DNA of 64,000 bases from Microvenator marinus (GCF_007993755.1 NZ_CP042467.1:4612001-4676000); one strand, 5' to 3'; positions 1 through 9,251 are shown, counted from the stretch's first letter. A program made the numbers and translations. The notes: a model not told the origin generated them from the sequence alone.

Positions 1-429
1 GGGTGGGGAGGGTCCATGGGGGCTTCTGTTCTGTGGCTGGTCTCCGCCGTGGAAGACCTTGACCACATGGCCTTGATGATTCCCGTGGTGGATTGGCGAA
101 CGCTGAGTGTAGAGCCCGCTGAGATGAAGACCCTCGTCCAGAAAATAGAGGCACGAGGCGTGCCGAAGCAAGTGCTTTCGCGGGCCTTCGAAACGATTAG
201 CCCGGTCTCGTGGAAGTCGCGGGTCAGCCCGAATCGCATCTTCATTCAACATGGAGTCTACGACCAACTCACGCCAGACGAGGTGTTACGAGACTTTACA
301 CAAAGCCAGGGGATTCGTAGAGTTCAAGGCTACGCGCGAAGTCATGCCACAATTCTACTCACACCCACACTATACGTGGACTATCGGGCATTTCTGGAAG
401 AAATGAAAAAGCCTCCGAGGACGAAATGA
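1..429 (+). CDS. Alpha/beta hydrolase, C-terminal part (gene starts before the window)
   Basis: The reading frame is open from base 1 and encodes the nucleophile elbow G-G-S-M-G just before the first internal ATG at 16, so the true start lies upstream of the window. The remaining catalytic elements are in order: an acidic residue in FIQHGVYDQLTP and a histidine in YARSHATILL near the C-terminus. This is the usual Ser-Asp-His layout of alpha/beta hydrolases. The substrate cannot be told. The stop overlaps the next start by four bases (ATGA), so the two genes are probably co-transcribed and translationally coupled. The family call is fairly firm; the specific function is unknown. Confidence 0.7.
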   Translation, partial: GWGGSMGASVLWLVSAVEDLDHMALMIPVVDWRTLSVEPAEMKTLVQKIEARGVPKQVLSRAFETISPVSWKSRVSPNRIFIQHGVYDQLTPDEVLRDFTQSQGIRRVQGYARSHATILLTPTLYVDYRAFLEEMKKPPRTK

Positions 430-1847
430 AATATCTAGCTCTAATTACAATGCTTAGTTTGCTTGCGTGTTCTGACGAGTCGGTCGATGAGGCCAACAAC
501 CCAGATGGAATGTCAAACAACCAGACAGCAAATTCCAACAACGCCTCAAACACCAACAACTCAAACAACGCAGCCTCGAACAACACGAATCAAACCAATC
601 AAACAAATCAGACTAACCAAACTAACCAGACAAACGGCACCAACAACCCGACGAACAACGTGGAGACCCCTTGTGCTCCGCTGGAGATCCCAGCTGCCGC
701 CATTCGTGTGGGCCCCGAAGATGATTGGGTGCAAGCGATTGCAAACGCCGAGAGCGGCGAAACGGTTGTCCTGGAACCCGGCACCTATCCCGTAGATAGC
801 TCAGGCGTCTGGGTTAGGAATTCGGGTGTTACGGTTGTAGGCGGCGGTGATTCTGCCGAAGAAGTGATTCTGGACGGCGATTACCAGCAATCAAGCGGTG
901 GGCTCGTCAATATCCGTGGCGTTCAAGACGTGGTCCTCTCAAACTTCACAATTCGGCGCTCACGATACCATGCAGTTCACGTCACGGGCTCGGACTCTGG
1001 GCCCGCAGACGGTGCACGCCTACACCGGCTGCGAGTCTTTGACCCGGGCGAGCAAGCCATCAAGGTCAACGCCAACGGGAACGAGGCCGACTACGGTGAG
1101 CTCGCCTGCTCACACGTCGAGCTGACGGCTGAAGGCCGAGAACAGGTCATGAGCTATGCGCCGGCGGGTCTTCGTTGTTACACGGGCGGTATCGATATCC
1201 ATCGCTCGCAAGGCTGGGAGATTCGGGACAACACCATCACGGGTTTCTGGTGTTCCAACGAGTTCCTCTCCGAGCACGCCATTCACGTCTGGCGCGGCGC
1301 ACGCGATACCCTGGTGGAGCGGAACATGCTGGTCAACAACGCGCGCGGCATCGGCTTTGGACTCGGTCAGCCTGGTTCCGGCAGAACCTACGCTGACAAT
1401 CCGTGTGGTGCCGCTGCGGAGCACTATGGAGGCCTGATTCGAAACAACGTGATTATTGGCGATGATGCCGCACTCTTCGCGTCCCCTAGCGGGATGGACC
1501 TTGGCATCGGCCTCGAGTCGGCATGCGAGGTAGACGTGGCTCATAACACGGTGGCGAGCTCTCAGGCTCCGTTCTCATCGATCGAGTGGCGATTCGCGAT
1601 GACCTCCGCGCGCGTGGTCAATAACCTCGTGACGCATAACCTCAGGCCGCGGAATGACGCAACCGCCGAGCTCTTGGGCAACGTGGAGAATGCGGAACTT
1701 AGCAGTTTCCAAGACTTTGCTGGACATGACCTCCACTTGAACGATTCAAGTCTGACCGGGGTTGGTCACGAGTTGGGAGCTGAACTGGCACCCACGGATT
1801 TTGACGGAAACCCGCGCTCTGATTCACCGAACATTGGCGCCTACTAG
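426..1847 (+). CDS. Lipoprotein with Asn/Thr-rich linker and parallel beta-helix domain
   Basis: The protein has a short signal peptide ending in the lipobox LLAC, so it should be a lipid-anchored exported protein. Residues ~20-80 are a low-complexity Asn/Thr/Gln linker with repeated N-Q-T. The rest resembles right-handed parallel beta-helix proteins: it opens with the GPEDDWVQAIANAESGETVV type of entry, continues with recurring short strands, and ends with a DFDGNPR motif near the C-terminus. Such folds occur in polysaccharide lyases and surface adhesins, but I see no catalytic signature. It overlaps the upstream hydrolase by four bases. The beta-helix call is by family resemblance; the substrate is unknown. 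Confidence 0.65.
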   Translation: MKYLALITMLSLLACSDESVDEANNPDGMSNNQTANSNNASNTNNSNNAASNNTNQTNQTNQTNQTNQTNGTNNPTNNVETPCAPLEIPAAAIRVGPEDDWVQAIANAESGETVVLEPGTYPVDSSGVWVRNSGVTVVGGGDSAEEVILDGDYQQSSGGLVNIRGVQDVVLSNFTIRRSRYHAVHVTGSDSGPADGARLHRLRVFDPGEQAIKVNANGNEADYGELACSHVELTAEGREQVMSYAPAGLRCYTGGIDIHRSQGWEIRDNTITGFWCSNEFLSEHAIHVWRGARDTLVERNMLVNNARGIGFGLGQPGSGRTYADNPCGAAAEHYGGLIRNNVIIGDDAALFASPSGMDLGIGLESACEVDVAHNTVASSQAPFSSIEWRFAMTSARVVNNLVTHNLRPRNDATAELLGNVENAELSSFQDFAGHDLHLNDSSLTGVGHELGAELAPTDFDGNPRSDSPNIGAY

Positions 1848-1854
1848 GTAAGGC

Positions 1855-2814
1855 TTAGGGGCAGTTGCCAGACGTCACAGTCACGTTGCCGGGCTTGCCA
1901 ATATCCACAAACGAAAAGTCCACGGTCTGGCAGAATTGATTGGTCGTTGCACCGTCGCACACACCGATATGCAGGTGGGGCCCCGTAGACCAGCCGGTAT
2001 TGCCCGACTTCCCGATCTCCTGCCCCACTGACACCTGAGCTCCTTCCGCCACGCTCGCCGAATTCAAATGCTTATAGATGGTCGTCTGACCGTTCGGATG
2101 CGCCAACATGATGTAATTTGAAGCGTTGCTACACGCCGAGGTTCCACCGTTATAACAAGGGTCTCCCGGTTGTGTGGCCATCGAAAGCCGACTCACTGTG
2201 CCGCCCATCATGGCCCGAATCGAAGTCCCGCTGCCGCACGCAAAATCGTAGGCAAACGCCGCGTTCCCACTATGACTCGTGCCGCCGCCTGGCCCCTGCG
2301 TCACGCGATGCTGCGCATTGCAGGCAAAAGGCATGTAGTAGCCAATCGGCATCGTAGTGAGCTCATCCTCGGTACACTCCACAAAATCGTAGTGCACATA
2401 CCCGTCACCACGAGGCGACTCGATCTGATACCACCGCGTCTCGCCGCCCACATCTTCGCCCTCCACCAGATCTACGGCGGCCACCACAAACCCTCGAGTC
2501 AACGAGCCCACGGGCGCCTGCGCAGTAGACGGAGTAGGGCGAATATTGAGAGTCAGGCTTGCCTCCACGGTCACCTTCAGGCGAGCACAGATTTCCGGCG
2601 GCATGTCCGGTACCATATCTGGCAGACTTGCGTCCGGCACTCCCACATCCTCAAGAACCTGCATGTCCGGTGTGCTGTTCTGGTCTGAACCGGCATCCAT
2701 CTCAATGGAGGTATCCGGGCCAATGTCTTGCTCGTCCTCAAGAGACGTTAAGCGGCCTTCGCCGCAGCCGATAAGTGTGAGGGAGATAAGTATCGAGGTC
2801 ACTTGTGTTTTCAT
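1855..2814 (-). CDS. M23 (LytM-like) peptidase lipoprotein with SH3-like domain
   Basis: The start is set at the ATG at 2814, because translation from there gives a signal peptide with lipobox LIGC; an upstream extension would lack one. After an Asp/Met/Pro-rich linker comes an SH3-type-3-like segment (LTLNIRPTPS ... GYVHYDF). A C-terminal M23 domain follows, with the expected zinc ligands in SHSGNAAFAYDF and GPHLHIGV. These enzymes cut peptidoglycan cross-bridges or act as inactive activators of amidases. Here H, D and HxH are all present, so activity is plausible. The gene is convergent with the beta-helix lipoprotein gene, only 7 bp apart. A wall-remodelling role is inferred. Confidence 0.8.
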   Translation of the reverse strand: MKTQVTSILISLTLIGCGEGRLTSLEDEQDIGPDTSIEMDAGSDQNSTPDMQVLEDVGVPDASLPDMVPDMPPEICARLKVTVEASLTLNIRPTPSTAQAPVGSLTRGFVVAAVDLVEGEDVGGETRWYQIESPRGDGYVHYDFVECTEDELTTMPIGYYMPFACNAQHRVTQGPGGGTSHSGNAAFAYDFACGSGTSIRAMMGGTVSRLSMATQPGDPCYNGGTSACSNASNYIMLAHPNGQTTIYKHLNSASVAEGAQVSVGQEIGKSGNTGWSTGPHLHIGVCDGATTNQFCQTVDFSFVDIGKPGNVTVTSGNCP

Positions 2815-2878
2815 GGCGCGAGTATATTGAGGTTTTCGGAATATGTACAATGCCCGTCCACTGAGGTAGTCTTTGGGC

Positions 2879-3220
2879 ATGAGGCTTCTGATTCTCCTCA
2901 AATTTGCACTCGCAGCGCTTCTCCTCCTCTGGGGAACCACAGCATTTTCAGTGCCAGAAGTGGCCGAGGAAAGCTGTCCGTGTCACGCCGAAGTGTCTCA
3001 CGCGGACACCACGCCCACGGACTCCCCATGCGACGAGGGCTGCTCCCCCGAGTGTCAGAATTGCAGGTGTTGCGGAGCCCATGTGGCTAGTGCCGTTTCG
3101 CGGCCAGCCCAAATTTCAGAAGTCCACCTTGGCCGCGCCTTCCAAAAAACTTGGGAGCCACTCAGAGCGCCGCCCGAAGGGTTTCTGAGCCGTATTTTTG
3201 TTCCGCCACGGCACGTCTAA
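2879..3220 (+). CDS. Small exported Cys-rich protein preceding the metal efflux genes
   Basis: The ATG at 2879 gives a hydrophobic N-terminal signal (MRLLILLKFALAALLLLW). A short mature protein follows with clustered cysteines and histidines: CPCH, CDEGCSPEC, CRCC. I do not recognise the family. The Cys/His content and its place about 90 bp upstream of a metal-binding lipoprotein and an RND heavy-metal pump suggest periplasmic metal binding or sensing. It is divergent from the M23 lipoprotein gene, sharing a 64-bp intergenic region. Confidence 0.5.
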   Translation: MRLLILLKFALAALLLLWGTTAFSVPEVAEESCPCHAEVSHADTTPTDSPCDEGCSPECQNCRCCGAHVASAVSRPAQISEVHLGRAFQKTWEPLRAPPEGFLSRIFVPPRHV

Positions 3221-3313
3221 TTCGTTCGAATTATTGAACTTACAGGGGCAAATGAGCACTGCTTTACGCATCGTATTGCCCTGCAATTAGACAGAATCCT
3301 AAAGGAACAAAAT

Positions 3314-3664
3314 ATGAAGAAGTTTATCATTTTGGCGGCACTCGTCGCTTTTAATACCGCGTGTGATAAGGCCGAGACTCAAGCTCCGGTAGCGGAAGAA
3401 CCCAACGCCAACGCACCTGCCGAAGCACCCAAAGAGGCACCCTCAGAGGGCCACGCCCCCGCAGGTTACGAGCCTGGTTCACACGAGGACTGGTGCGGCT
3501 CACACGCCGTCCCAGAATCCCAATGCACTCGATGTAACTCCAGTCTGATTCCGGCCTTCAAGGCCAGCGGAGATTGGTGCGCGGAACACGGACTCCCAGA
3601 GTCTCAGTGCCTCATCTGTAACCCAGACCTCAAGATTGAGCGTCCTCCTAAGGAAGAGACATGA
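3314..3664 (+). CDS. Lipoprotein with tandem Cys/His metal-binding motifs
   Basis: The signal peptide has lipobox NTAC and is followed by a Pro/Ala/Glu-rich linker. The C-terminal half has two copies of one motif, DWC-x2-H-x-(V/L)-PES-x-C-x2-C-N (DWCGSHAVPESQCTRCN and DWCAEHGLPESQCLICN). The regular C-H-C-C spacing looks like a metal or redox site. The same motif is at the N-terminus of the next gene product, an RND adaptor, which it overlaps by four bases. It is therefore probably a periplasmic metal chaperone or scavenger feeding the pump. The metal is unknown. A good ribosome site (AAGGAA) precedes the ATG. Confidence 0.7.
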   Translation: MKKFIILAALVAFNTACDKAETQAPVAEEPNANAPAEAPKEAPSEGHAPAGYEPGSHEDWCGSHAVPESQCTRCNSSLIPAFKASGDWCAEHGLPESQCLICNPDLKIERPPKEET

Positions 3665-5019
3665 GGGCGCTGAAAATCTGGGGTCTCCTCCTTTGTCTGG
3701 CCGGCACCGGCTGCCAGACCCAAGGGGAGGGTGCACCCAAAAGACCGGAGGACGCCCCTCAGAAGGCTCAAAAGGCCGCGGAATCTGACCCGAACGCTCA
3801 GTGCGAGCACAAGGTTCCCAAAGGCGCGTGCCCCAAATGTAATCCGGCCCTTGCGGCAGTTTATAAAGCGCAAAACAACTGGTGCGCCGAGCACGGCATG
3901 CCCGAATCCTTTTGCCCTGTCTGCTACCCAGACCGTGCCGCGCCTTCTCTGGATTCCGAAGGTGAGGAGGTCGCGATCGAGGCCAGAATCGTGCGTTTGA
4001 GACGCCCAGAAATGGAGAAGACCGCCGGCATCAAAACCGTCAACGCACGCGAAGCCACGTCCGAATCGGGCGTTCAATGCAACGTGCACCTCGGCTTCAA
4101 CCAGGACAAAACCGCTGACGTGCGCGCCGTGGTTCCGGGCCTCGTCCGAAATGTCCGTGTCCGGGTCGGTGAGCTGGTGGAGAAGGGCGCGCCCCTCTTT
4201 GACCTGGAAAGTGTGCAGGTCAACGATCTGCGCGCCGAGCGAAGTGCTGTGGTTGAGCGCGTGCGCGTGGCAAAGGCCCAGGTCGAACGCATGCGCGAGC
4301 TTCGCAAAACAGACGTCGTCTCAACTCGCGCGCTCGAGACCTCCGAAGAGGAGCTCGCCAAGGCTCAGTCAGCCCTTGCGTCCATCGACGGCACGCTTCG
4401 TACCACCGGGGCCAATGCCTCGGGCCGCATGATTCTTCGTGCGCCAATCGCCGGCGAGATTGTGGAGCGAAACGCTATACAGGGCATGCTCGCAAACCAA
4501 GAAGATTCCCTCGCCAAGATTGTGGACACAAGCACCCTTTGGGCGTTTTGCGACGTCTCGGAGTCCGACGCACGTGGGCTCGCCGTGGGCCAGCCTGTCC
4601 AGATTCGGCTTGACCAACAAGAGCCGATCGAAGGCAAACTCGACTGGATTTCCCCGCAGATCGACCCTCGCTCAAGGACCGTGCCTACACGCGCCATCGT
4701 CCCGAACGACGGGAACCTGCGCGCAAATCAGTTCGGGCGCGCGACCATCTACGCCGACCAATCAGAGGGCGGCGTGGAAGTACCTCGCGAGGCCTTGCAA
4801 CGCGTGGAAGAAGAGTTCGTGGTCTTTGTCCGCGACTCACCCGGAATCTTCTCACCACGCATCGTTGAGCGGTTAGCCGAAGGGGATTGGGTACGCGTCA
4901 AAGGGCGCGTCAAACCTGGCGACGAGGTCGTCACCACCGGTGCCGTCTTCCTTCGTACCGAAGTGATGCCAGGCAGTATTGGTGCGGGTTGCTGCGAAAT
5001 CGTGCCCGGAGGTGAATGA
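3661..5019 (+). CDS. RND efflux periplasmic adaptor with N-terminal Cys/His metal-binding motif
   Basis: This is a membrane-fusion (HlyD/CusB/CzcB-type) adaptor. It has a lipobox (AGTGC), then a Cys/His segment (CEHKVPKGACPKCN ... NWCAEHGMPESFCPVCYPD, residues ~40-95) matching the preceding lipoprotein. After that come the barrel-sandwich halves split by a coiled-coil hairpin (residues ~185-235: AERSAVVERVRVAKAQVERM), beta-barrel segments, and a C-terminal GDEVVTTGAVFLRTE. It should join the inner-membrane pump to an outer-membrane channel, but no channel gene is visible in the window. The metal motif suggests loading from the lipoprotein. It overlaps the pump gene by four bases. Confidence 0.88.
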   Translation: MRALKIWGLLLCLAGTGCQTQGEGAPKRPEDAPQKAQKAAESDPNAQCEHKVPKGACPKCNPALAAVYKAQNNWCAEHGMPESFCPVCYPDRAAPSLDSEGEEVAIEARIVRLRRPEMEKTAGIKTVNAREATSESGVQCNVHLGFNQDKTADVRAVVPGLVRNVRVRVGELVEKGAPLFDLESVQVNDLRAERSAVVERVRVAKAQVERMRELRKTDVVSTRALETSEEELAKAQSALASIDGTLRTTGANASGRMILRAPIAGEIVERNAIQGMLANQEDSLAKIVDTSTLWAFCDVSESDARGLAVGQPVQIRLDQQEPIEGKLDWISPQIDPRSRTVPTRAIVPNDGNLRANQFGRATIYADQSEGGVEVPREALQRVEEEFVVFVRDSPGIFSPRIVERLAEGDWVRVKGRVKPGDEVVTTGAVFLRTEVMPGSIGAGCCEIVPGGE

Positions 5020-8000
5020 TGTTGACCAAACTCATCGACCTCTGCCTCGAGAACCGCTGGGCCGTGATTTTGCTCACGGTGGTCATGGCGTGGGTGGGCG
5101 TCCACAGCTTTACCGAGCTCGAGATGGACGCCTTCCCGGACACCACGCCGATTCAGGTCCAGGTCAATACGGTGGCTCCGGCGCTTGGTCCGCTCGAGGT
5201 CGAACGACAGGTTACCTTTCCCATCGAACAAACGCTCTCGGGGCTTCCTGGGCTCGTAGAAATGCGCTCGGTCTCAAGGTTCGGGTTCTCCCAAATCGTG
5301 GTGATTTTCGAGCGTGATATGGACATCTTCACCGCGCGCCAGGTGACCTCAGAAAAGCTCGCTGACGTCATGCTTCCCGGCGGAAGCTACCAGCCTACTC
5401 TGGGTCCGCTAGCCACAGGCCTCGGTGAGGTCTTTCAGTACATTGTAAAGAGCGACACGCTTACCCCGATGGAGCTCAGGACGCTTCATCACTGGGTGAT
5501 CCGCCCGCAGATGCTCCAAGTCCCCGGCGTGGCTGAAATCAACACCTGGGGCGGGTTTGAGAAAGAGTACCACGTCGTGATCGACCCGAACCGCCTCTAC
5601 AAATACCAACTCTCGTTGGACGATGTGGCGCGCGTAGTGGAGCGCGCGAGTCGAAACGTGGGCGGCGCCAGCATCGACAATGCCGGCGAGTCCGTTCTTG
5701 TAGCCGGGCTGGGGCTCGCCACAACTATCGAGGATTTGGAGAGTACCGTGGTGGCTATGGAGCACGGCACGCCCGTGCTCCTCAGAGATGTGGCCGAGGT
5801 CAAGATTGGCCACCAGATCCGCCGTGGTGCCGCCACTGCAGACGGCGAAGGTGAGGCGATCCTCGGCCTCGGATTTATGCTCATGGGAGAGAATAGCCGA
5901 GAGGTGGCTCAGGCGCTTGAAACAAGGCTCCGAGAGGTCCAAAAGACCATCCCCGACACCGTCGAGCTCAAGCCCGTCTACAACCGCACCGACCTCGTAG
6001 ACACCGTGCTCGAGACCGTGAGGAACAACCTGCTCGCGGGTGCGCTCCTCGTGGTCGCCATTCTCTTCATGTTCCTCGGCAATATACGCGCGGGGCTCAT
6101 CGTGGCGCTCGCCATCCCGCTGAGCCTGCTCTTTGCGGCCCACGCGATGCTCAAATTCGGCATCGCCGGAAGCCTGATGAGCCTTGGTGCAATCGACTTT
6201 GGGCTCGTGGTGGATAGTTCGGTCATCATGGTTGAGAACTCCGAGCGGCGCCTCGCTGAAGGCGACTCAAGAAGCGTTACCCAAATTGTACGCGACGCCT
6301 CGATTGAGGTCCGAAAACCTACGCTCTTCGGAGAACTCATCATCACGGTGGTCTACCTTCCGATCCTCTTTCTCGAGGGCGTCGAAGGCGAGCTCTTTAG
6401 GCCTATGGCGCTGACGGTCATATTTGCGCTGGTGGGGTCCATGATTCTTTCGGTCACGCTCGTTCCTGTGCTCGCAAGCCTGCTTCTCAAGAAGCGTCAG
6501 CACCTCAAGGAACCGTGGCTGATTCGTGGTCTTAAACGGCTCTACAGACCGGCCCTGGCGTTTGCCATCGATTACAGAAATCGCGTGATTCTACTGGCCT
6601 TTGCCTGTGTGTTTAGCGCCGGTGCGATCGGCCTAAATCTCGGCACGGAGTTCGTGCCCCAGCTTCGCGAACAGGCGCTCGTCATCAATACGGTGCGCAT
6701 CGCGGGGGTTTCGCTGGAAGAGTCGGTCAACTACGGCACCGAGATAGAAAAGCTACTGCTGCGGGAGTTTCCCGACGAGATCGCCCATATCTGGACCCGG
6801 ACCGGCACCGCAGAAGTGGCAACGGACCCGATGGGGCTTGAGGTTTCGGACGTGTTCATCACCCTTCATCCGCGCGAAAATTGGACCAAAGCCAAGACCC
6901 AGGACGAGCTCACGGCCGCGATGAACGGCGTGATGGAAGGCCTTCCAGGTATGCGTTCCATCTTCTCGCAACCCATCGAGCTTCGCGTGGCGGAGATGAT
7001 GGCCGGCATCCGAACCGACGTCGGCGTGAAGGTCTTCGGTGATGACCTCGAGCAGCTCGCCACGAGCGCCGAAGACGTCGTCGCGATCCTGGAGTCCATA
7101 CCCGGTGCGGCGGATGTCTCCATGGAGCAGCTTACCGGGCAATCCGTGCTGGCCATCAAGGTGGACCGAGTGGCGGCAGGCAGACTAGGCGTACAGACGA
7201 GCGAGGTGCTGGACTTTATCCAGACCCTGGGCGGCATCAAAGCCGCCGAGCTGGTAGAAGGCGAGCAGGTTTTTGACGTGGTGATTCGCCTTGATACCGA
7301 ACTCGTTCCTTCCGCCGATCAGGTGGCAAAACTACTTGTGCCCACGGCTTCGGGGGCGCGCGTTCCGCTGAGCGCTCTCGCTGAAATCACCATGGAAGAG
7401 GGGCCATCGGCCATCAATCGCGAATGGGCCGAGCGACGAGTCATCGTACAAGCCAACGTGCGCGGAAGAGATCTCGGGGGCTTTGTAAACGAACTGGACT
7501 CGAGGCTCCAAGAACTTGAGCTTCCGCCCGGGTATTACACGCGGATCGATGGCGAATATCGCAATCTAGAGCGCGCCCAGAAGCGTCTCTTCTTTGTGAT
7601 TCCAGTAGCATTCCTACTGGTGTTCATGCTCCTCTTTATCACCTACGGCCGGCTCGCTGACACGCTCCGCGTCTTTACGGGCGTGCCTTTCGCGGCCGTT
7701 GGAGGCGTGCTCGCGCTCTGGCTGCGCGATCTGCCGTTTTCCATCTCGGCCGCGGTCGGATTCATCGCGCTCTCGGGAGTTGCGGTTTTGGGCGATATGG
7801 TGCTCGTCTCCAGAATTCGCGACGAGCTCGCGCACGGAAAAGAGCTCCTAGATGCCGTCAAATCGGCCGCGGAAACACGGCTGAGGCCGGTTCTGATGAC
7901 CGCTCTGGTAGCCGCACTTGGCTTCCTACCTATGGCGCTCAATACAGGCATCGGCGCGGAGGTGCAGAGGCCACTAGCCACCGTTCTTGTGGGCGGCATG

Positions 8001-8075
8001 TTGACGTCTACGGTGGCCACATTGTTGGTGCTTCCCTTACTCTACATCGGGATGTACCGAGGGCCTCAGAGTTAG
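5016..8075 (+). CDS. CzcA/CusA-type heavy-metal efflux RND pump
   Basis: At 1019 residues it has the normal length and layout of the heavy-metal branch of RND pumps: an N-terminal TM, a large periplasmic loop, a central TM bundle, a second loop and a C-terminal TM bundle. TM4 contains DFGLVVDSSVIMVEN (~395-409), whose D-x5-D-x6-E spacing matches the proton-relay triad of CzcA. It exports metal cations by proton antiport together with the adaptor upstream. Cu/Ag versus Zn/Co/Cd cannot be decided by eye. The start overlaps the adaptor stop (ATGATG). Its stop overlaps the stop of the convergent gene by four bases. Confidence 0.93.
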   Translation: MMLTKLIDLCLENRWAVILLTVVMAWVGVHSFTELEMDAFPDTTPIQVQVNTVAPALGPLEVERQVTFPIEQTLSGLPGLVEMRSVSRFGFSQIVVIFERDMDIFTARQVTSEKLADVMLPGGSYQPTLGPLATGLGEVFQYIVKSDTLTPMELRTLHHWVIRPQMLQVPGVAEINTWGGFEKEYHVVIDPNRLYKYQLSLDDVARVVERASRNVGGASIDNAGESVLVAGLGLATTIEDLESTVVAMEHGTPVLLRDVAEVKIGHQIRRGAATADGEGEAILGLGFMLMGENSREVAQALETRLREVQKTIPDTVELKPVYNRTDLVDTVLETVRNNLLAGALLVVAILFMFLGNIRAGLIVALAIPLSLLFAAHAMLKFGIAGSLMSLGAIDFGLVVDSSVIMVENSERRLAEGDSRSVTQIVRDASIEVRKPTLFGELIITVVYLPILFLEGVEGELFRPMALTVIFALVGSMILSVTLVPVLASLLLKKRQHLKEPWLIRGLKRLYRPALAFAIDYRNRVILLAFACVFSAGAIGLNLGTEFVPQLREQALVINTVRIAGVSLEESVNYGTEIEKLLLREFPDEIAHIWTRTGTAEVATDPMGLEVSDVFITLHPRENWTKAKTQDELTAAMNGVMEGLPGMRSIFSQPIELRVAEMMAGIRTDVGVKVFGDDLEQLATSAEDVVAILESIPGAADVSMEQLTGQSVLAIKVDRVAAGRLGVQTSEVLDFIQTLGGIKAAELVEGEQVFDVVIRLDTELVPSADQVAKLLVPTASGARVPLSALAEITMEEGPSAINREWAERRVIVQANVRGRDLGGFVNELDSRLQELELPPGYYTRIDGEYRNLERAQKRLFFVIPVAFLLVFMLLFITYGRLADTLRVFTGVPFAAVGGVLALWLRDLPFSISAAVGFIALSGVAVLGDMVLVSRIRDELAHGKELLDAVKSAAETRLRPVLMTALVAALGFLPMALNTGIGAEVQRPLATVLVGGMLTSTVATLLVLPLLYIGMYRGPQS

Positions 8076-8905
8076 CCACATCTGTTGGGAACTCCACCGC
8101 CGCCACAGGTCAGTGGAGCGCCGCACGAGCCACAATCTTCTGGGTAGTTGCAGCCGTTGTCGATCGGCCCACACTCGAGTCCAAAACACGTTTTGGTCTG
8201 TACACAGACACCGCACTGCCAGGGCACTTCAGATCCGCAGGACGAGAATGCCGGGCACCCACCACAGTTCAGTGTTCCGCCACATCCATCGTCCGGCTCT
8301 CCGCAGGTTGCGTTCAGATCTTCGCAGGTCAGCGGCACGCAGACGCACTGATTCGCCTCGCAATCTCCAAACTCACATTCTCCGCACTCAAGTGTACCGC
8401 CACACCCATCGGAGATCGAGCCGCAGGCGGCCCCGGCCTCTTCGCACGTGGTCGGAACACAATCGCATTGGTTGGCTTCCACGGCGCCGCAGGTCTCGGG
8501 GGACGCGCAATCTCCACAGAGAAGGAGCGTGCCACAGCCGTCATCGAGAGCCCCACACTCTGCTCCAAGTTCGTCGCACGATTGCGGCACGCAAGGTGCC
8601 GGGCACTCGTCGCCCTCACACGGCTCGCCACAGTCCTCGCCCACGCAAGGCACGATGCACTCATCACCCACGCATGGTTGCTCTTCGCCACACGCGTCTC
8701 CAGCTTCGTTGCACCCATGTTCACAGACCTGAGCGTCTTCTACCTTGCCGCAGGAGTCGAATGTGCGCAGCACCAGGCCCTCACAACGTACCTCAGCTGC
8801 TGATGTACATGCAGTCTGTGGAGCGGCTGAGTCCTCCCCACAGCTCAACAAAAGTCCAAAGGAGATCAGGGCGATCCCGTAAGAAAAACGCAATTTCGAT
8901 TTCAT
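8072..8905 (-). CDS. Cys-rich repeat lipoprotein
   Basis: The protein has a signal peptide with lipobox LLSC and then about 250 residues dominated by cysteines. Several imperfect units follow a C-x-P-x-(T/S)-C-(E/D) ... C-G ... DGCGGTL-x-CG-x-C plan, and a middle segment has CVGEDC-type repeats. The repeats resemble the secreted Cys-rich modules common in Bradymonadales and Myxococcota. The biochemical role is not known; disulfide-stabilised surface stalks are a guess. A GAGGGA ribosome site precedes the ATG at 8905. Confidence 0.75.
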   Translation of the reverse strand: MKSKLRFSYGIALISFGLLLSCGEDSAAPQTACTSAAEVRCEGLVLRTFDSCGKVEDAQVCEHGCNEAGDACGEEQPCVGDECIVPCVGEDCGEPCEGDECPAPCVPQSCDELGAECGALDDGCGTLLLCGDCASPETCGAVEANQCDCVPTTCEEAGAACGSISDGCGGTLECGECEFGDCEANQCVCVPLTCEDLNATCGEPDDGCGGTLNCGGCPAFSSCGSEVPWQCGVCVQTKTCFGLECGPIDNGCNYPEDCGSCGAPLTCGGGGVPNRCG

Positions 8906-9107
8906 TGTTCCCTCTAAGTTGTGGGTTGAGTCCCCTATGAACTATTTCCCACGTTGGTGTTGAAGTGCCCTGAACTTAGCCTCTGATGCGGCTCAAACGC
9001 AAGAATCTTCCGTCTTCTAATCGGCCGTGTGGTTATGTATTAGACAAAAAATGAAGAATTTTGAAAAAAATGTGTTGACGAGAGCGATGCTTGGTTGCAG
9101 ACTTGAA

Positions 9108-9226
9108 TCTCCACCGAGGGACGGCCAATCATGCGTTCCCCCCAGGTCGTTAGGCAGGTGCATATTCTATGCCTACATAGCCCTTCGGTGGAACTTAAAA
9201 AAGCAGCTCATCCGAGCTGCTTTTTT
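9108..9226 (+). ncRNA. Candidate structured small RNA ending in an intrinsic terminator
   Basis: The 413-bp gap between two minus-strand genes (8906-9318) holds no convincing ORF but does hold a structured block. TCCACCGAGGG (9109-9119) can pair with CCCTTCGGTGGA (9181-9192). An inner stem, TAGGCA with TGCCTA, lies between ~9150 and 9175. A strong terminator follows at 9197-9226. A possible promoter is TTGACG at 9075-9080 with a weak -10 (CAGACT) near 9098. The conserved apical loop of small SRP RNA is absent. It is also shorter than usual 6S RNA. No family is assigned. Confidence 0.42.
9197..9226 (+). terminator. Intrinsic terminator, possibly bidirectional
   Basis: GCAGCTC and GAGCTGC pair around an ATCC loop, flanked by A6 on the left and T6 on the right. 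The hairpin can therefore end transcription from either side. On the plus strand it would close the candidate small RNA. Confidence 0.8.
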
Positions 9227-9251
9227 ATTTTCTTGTCCCATCTCAATAGAC

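Noticed and set aside
5409-6143. Long minus-strand ORF inside the RND pump gene (244 codons)
   Set aside because: It is an antisense shadow of a clearly real pump gene; similar shadows occur throughout GC-rich coding regions here.
9108-9192. Small SRP RNA (ffs) as identity of the structured block
   Set aside because: The conserved GGAA-type apical loop with its asymmetric bulge is missing.
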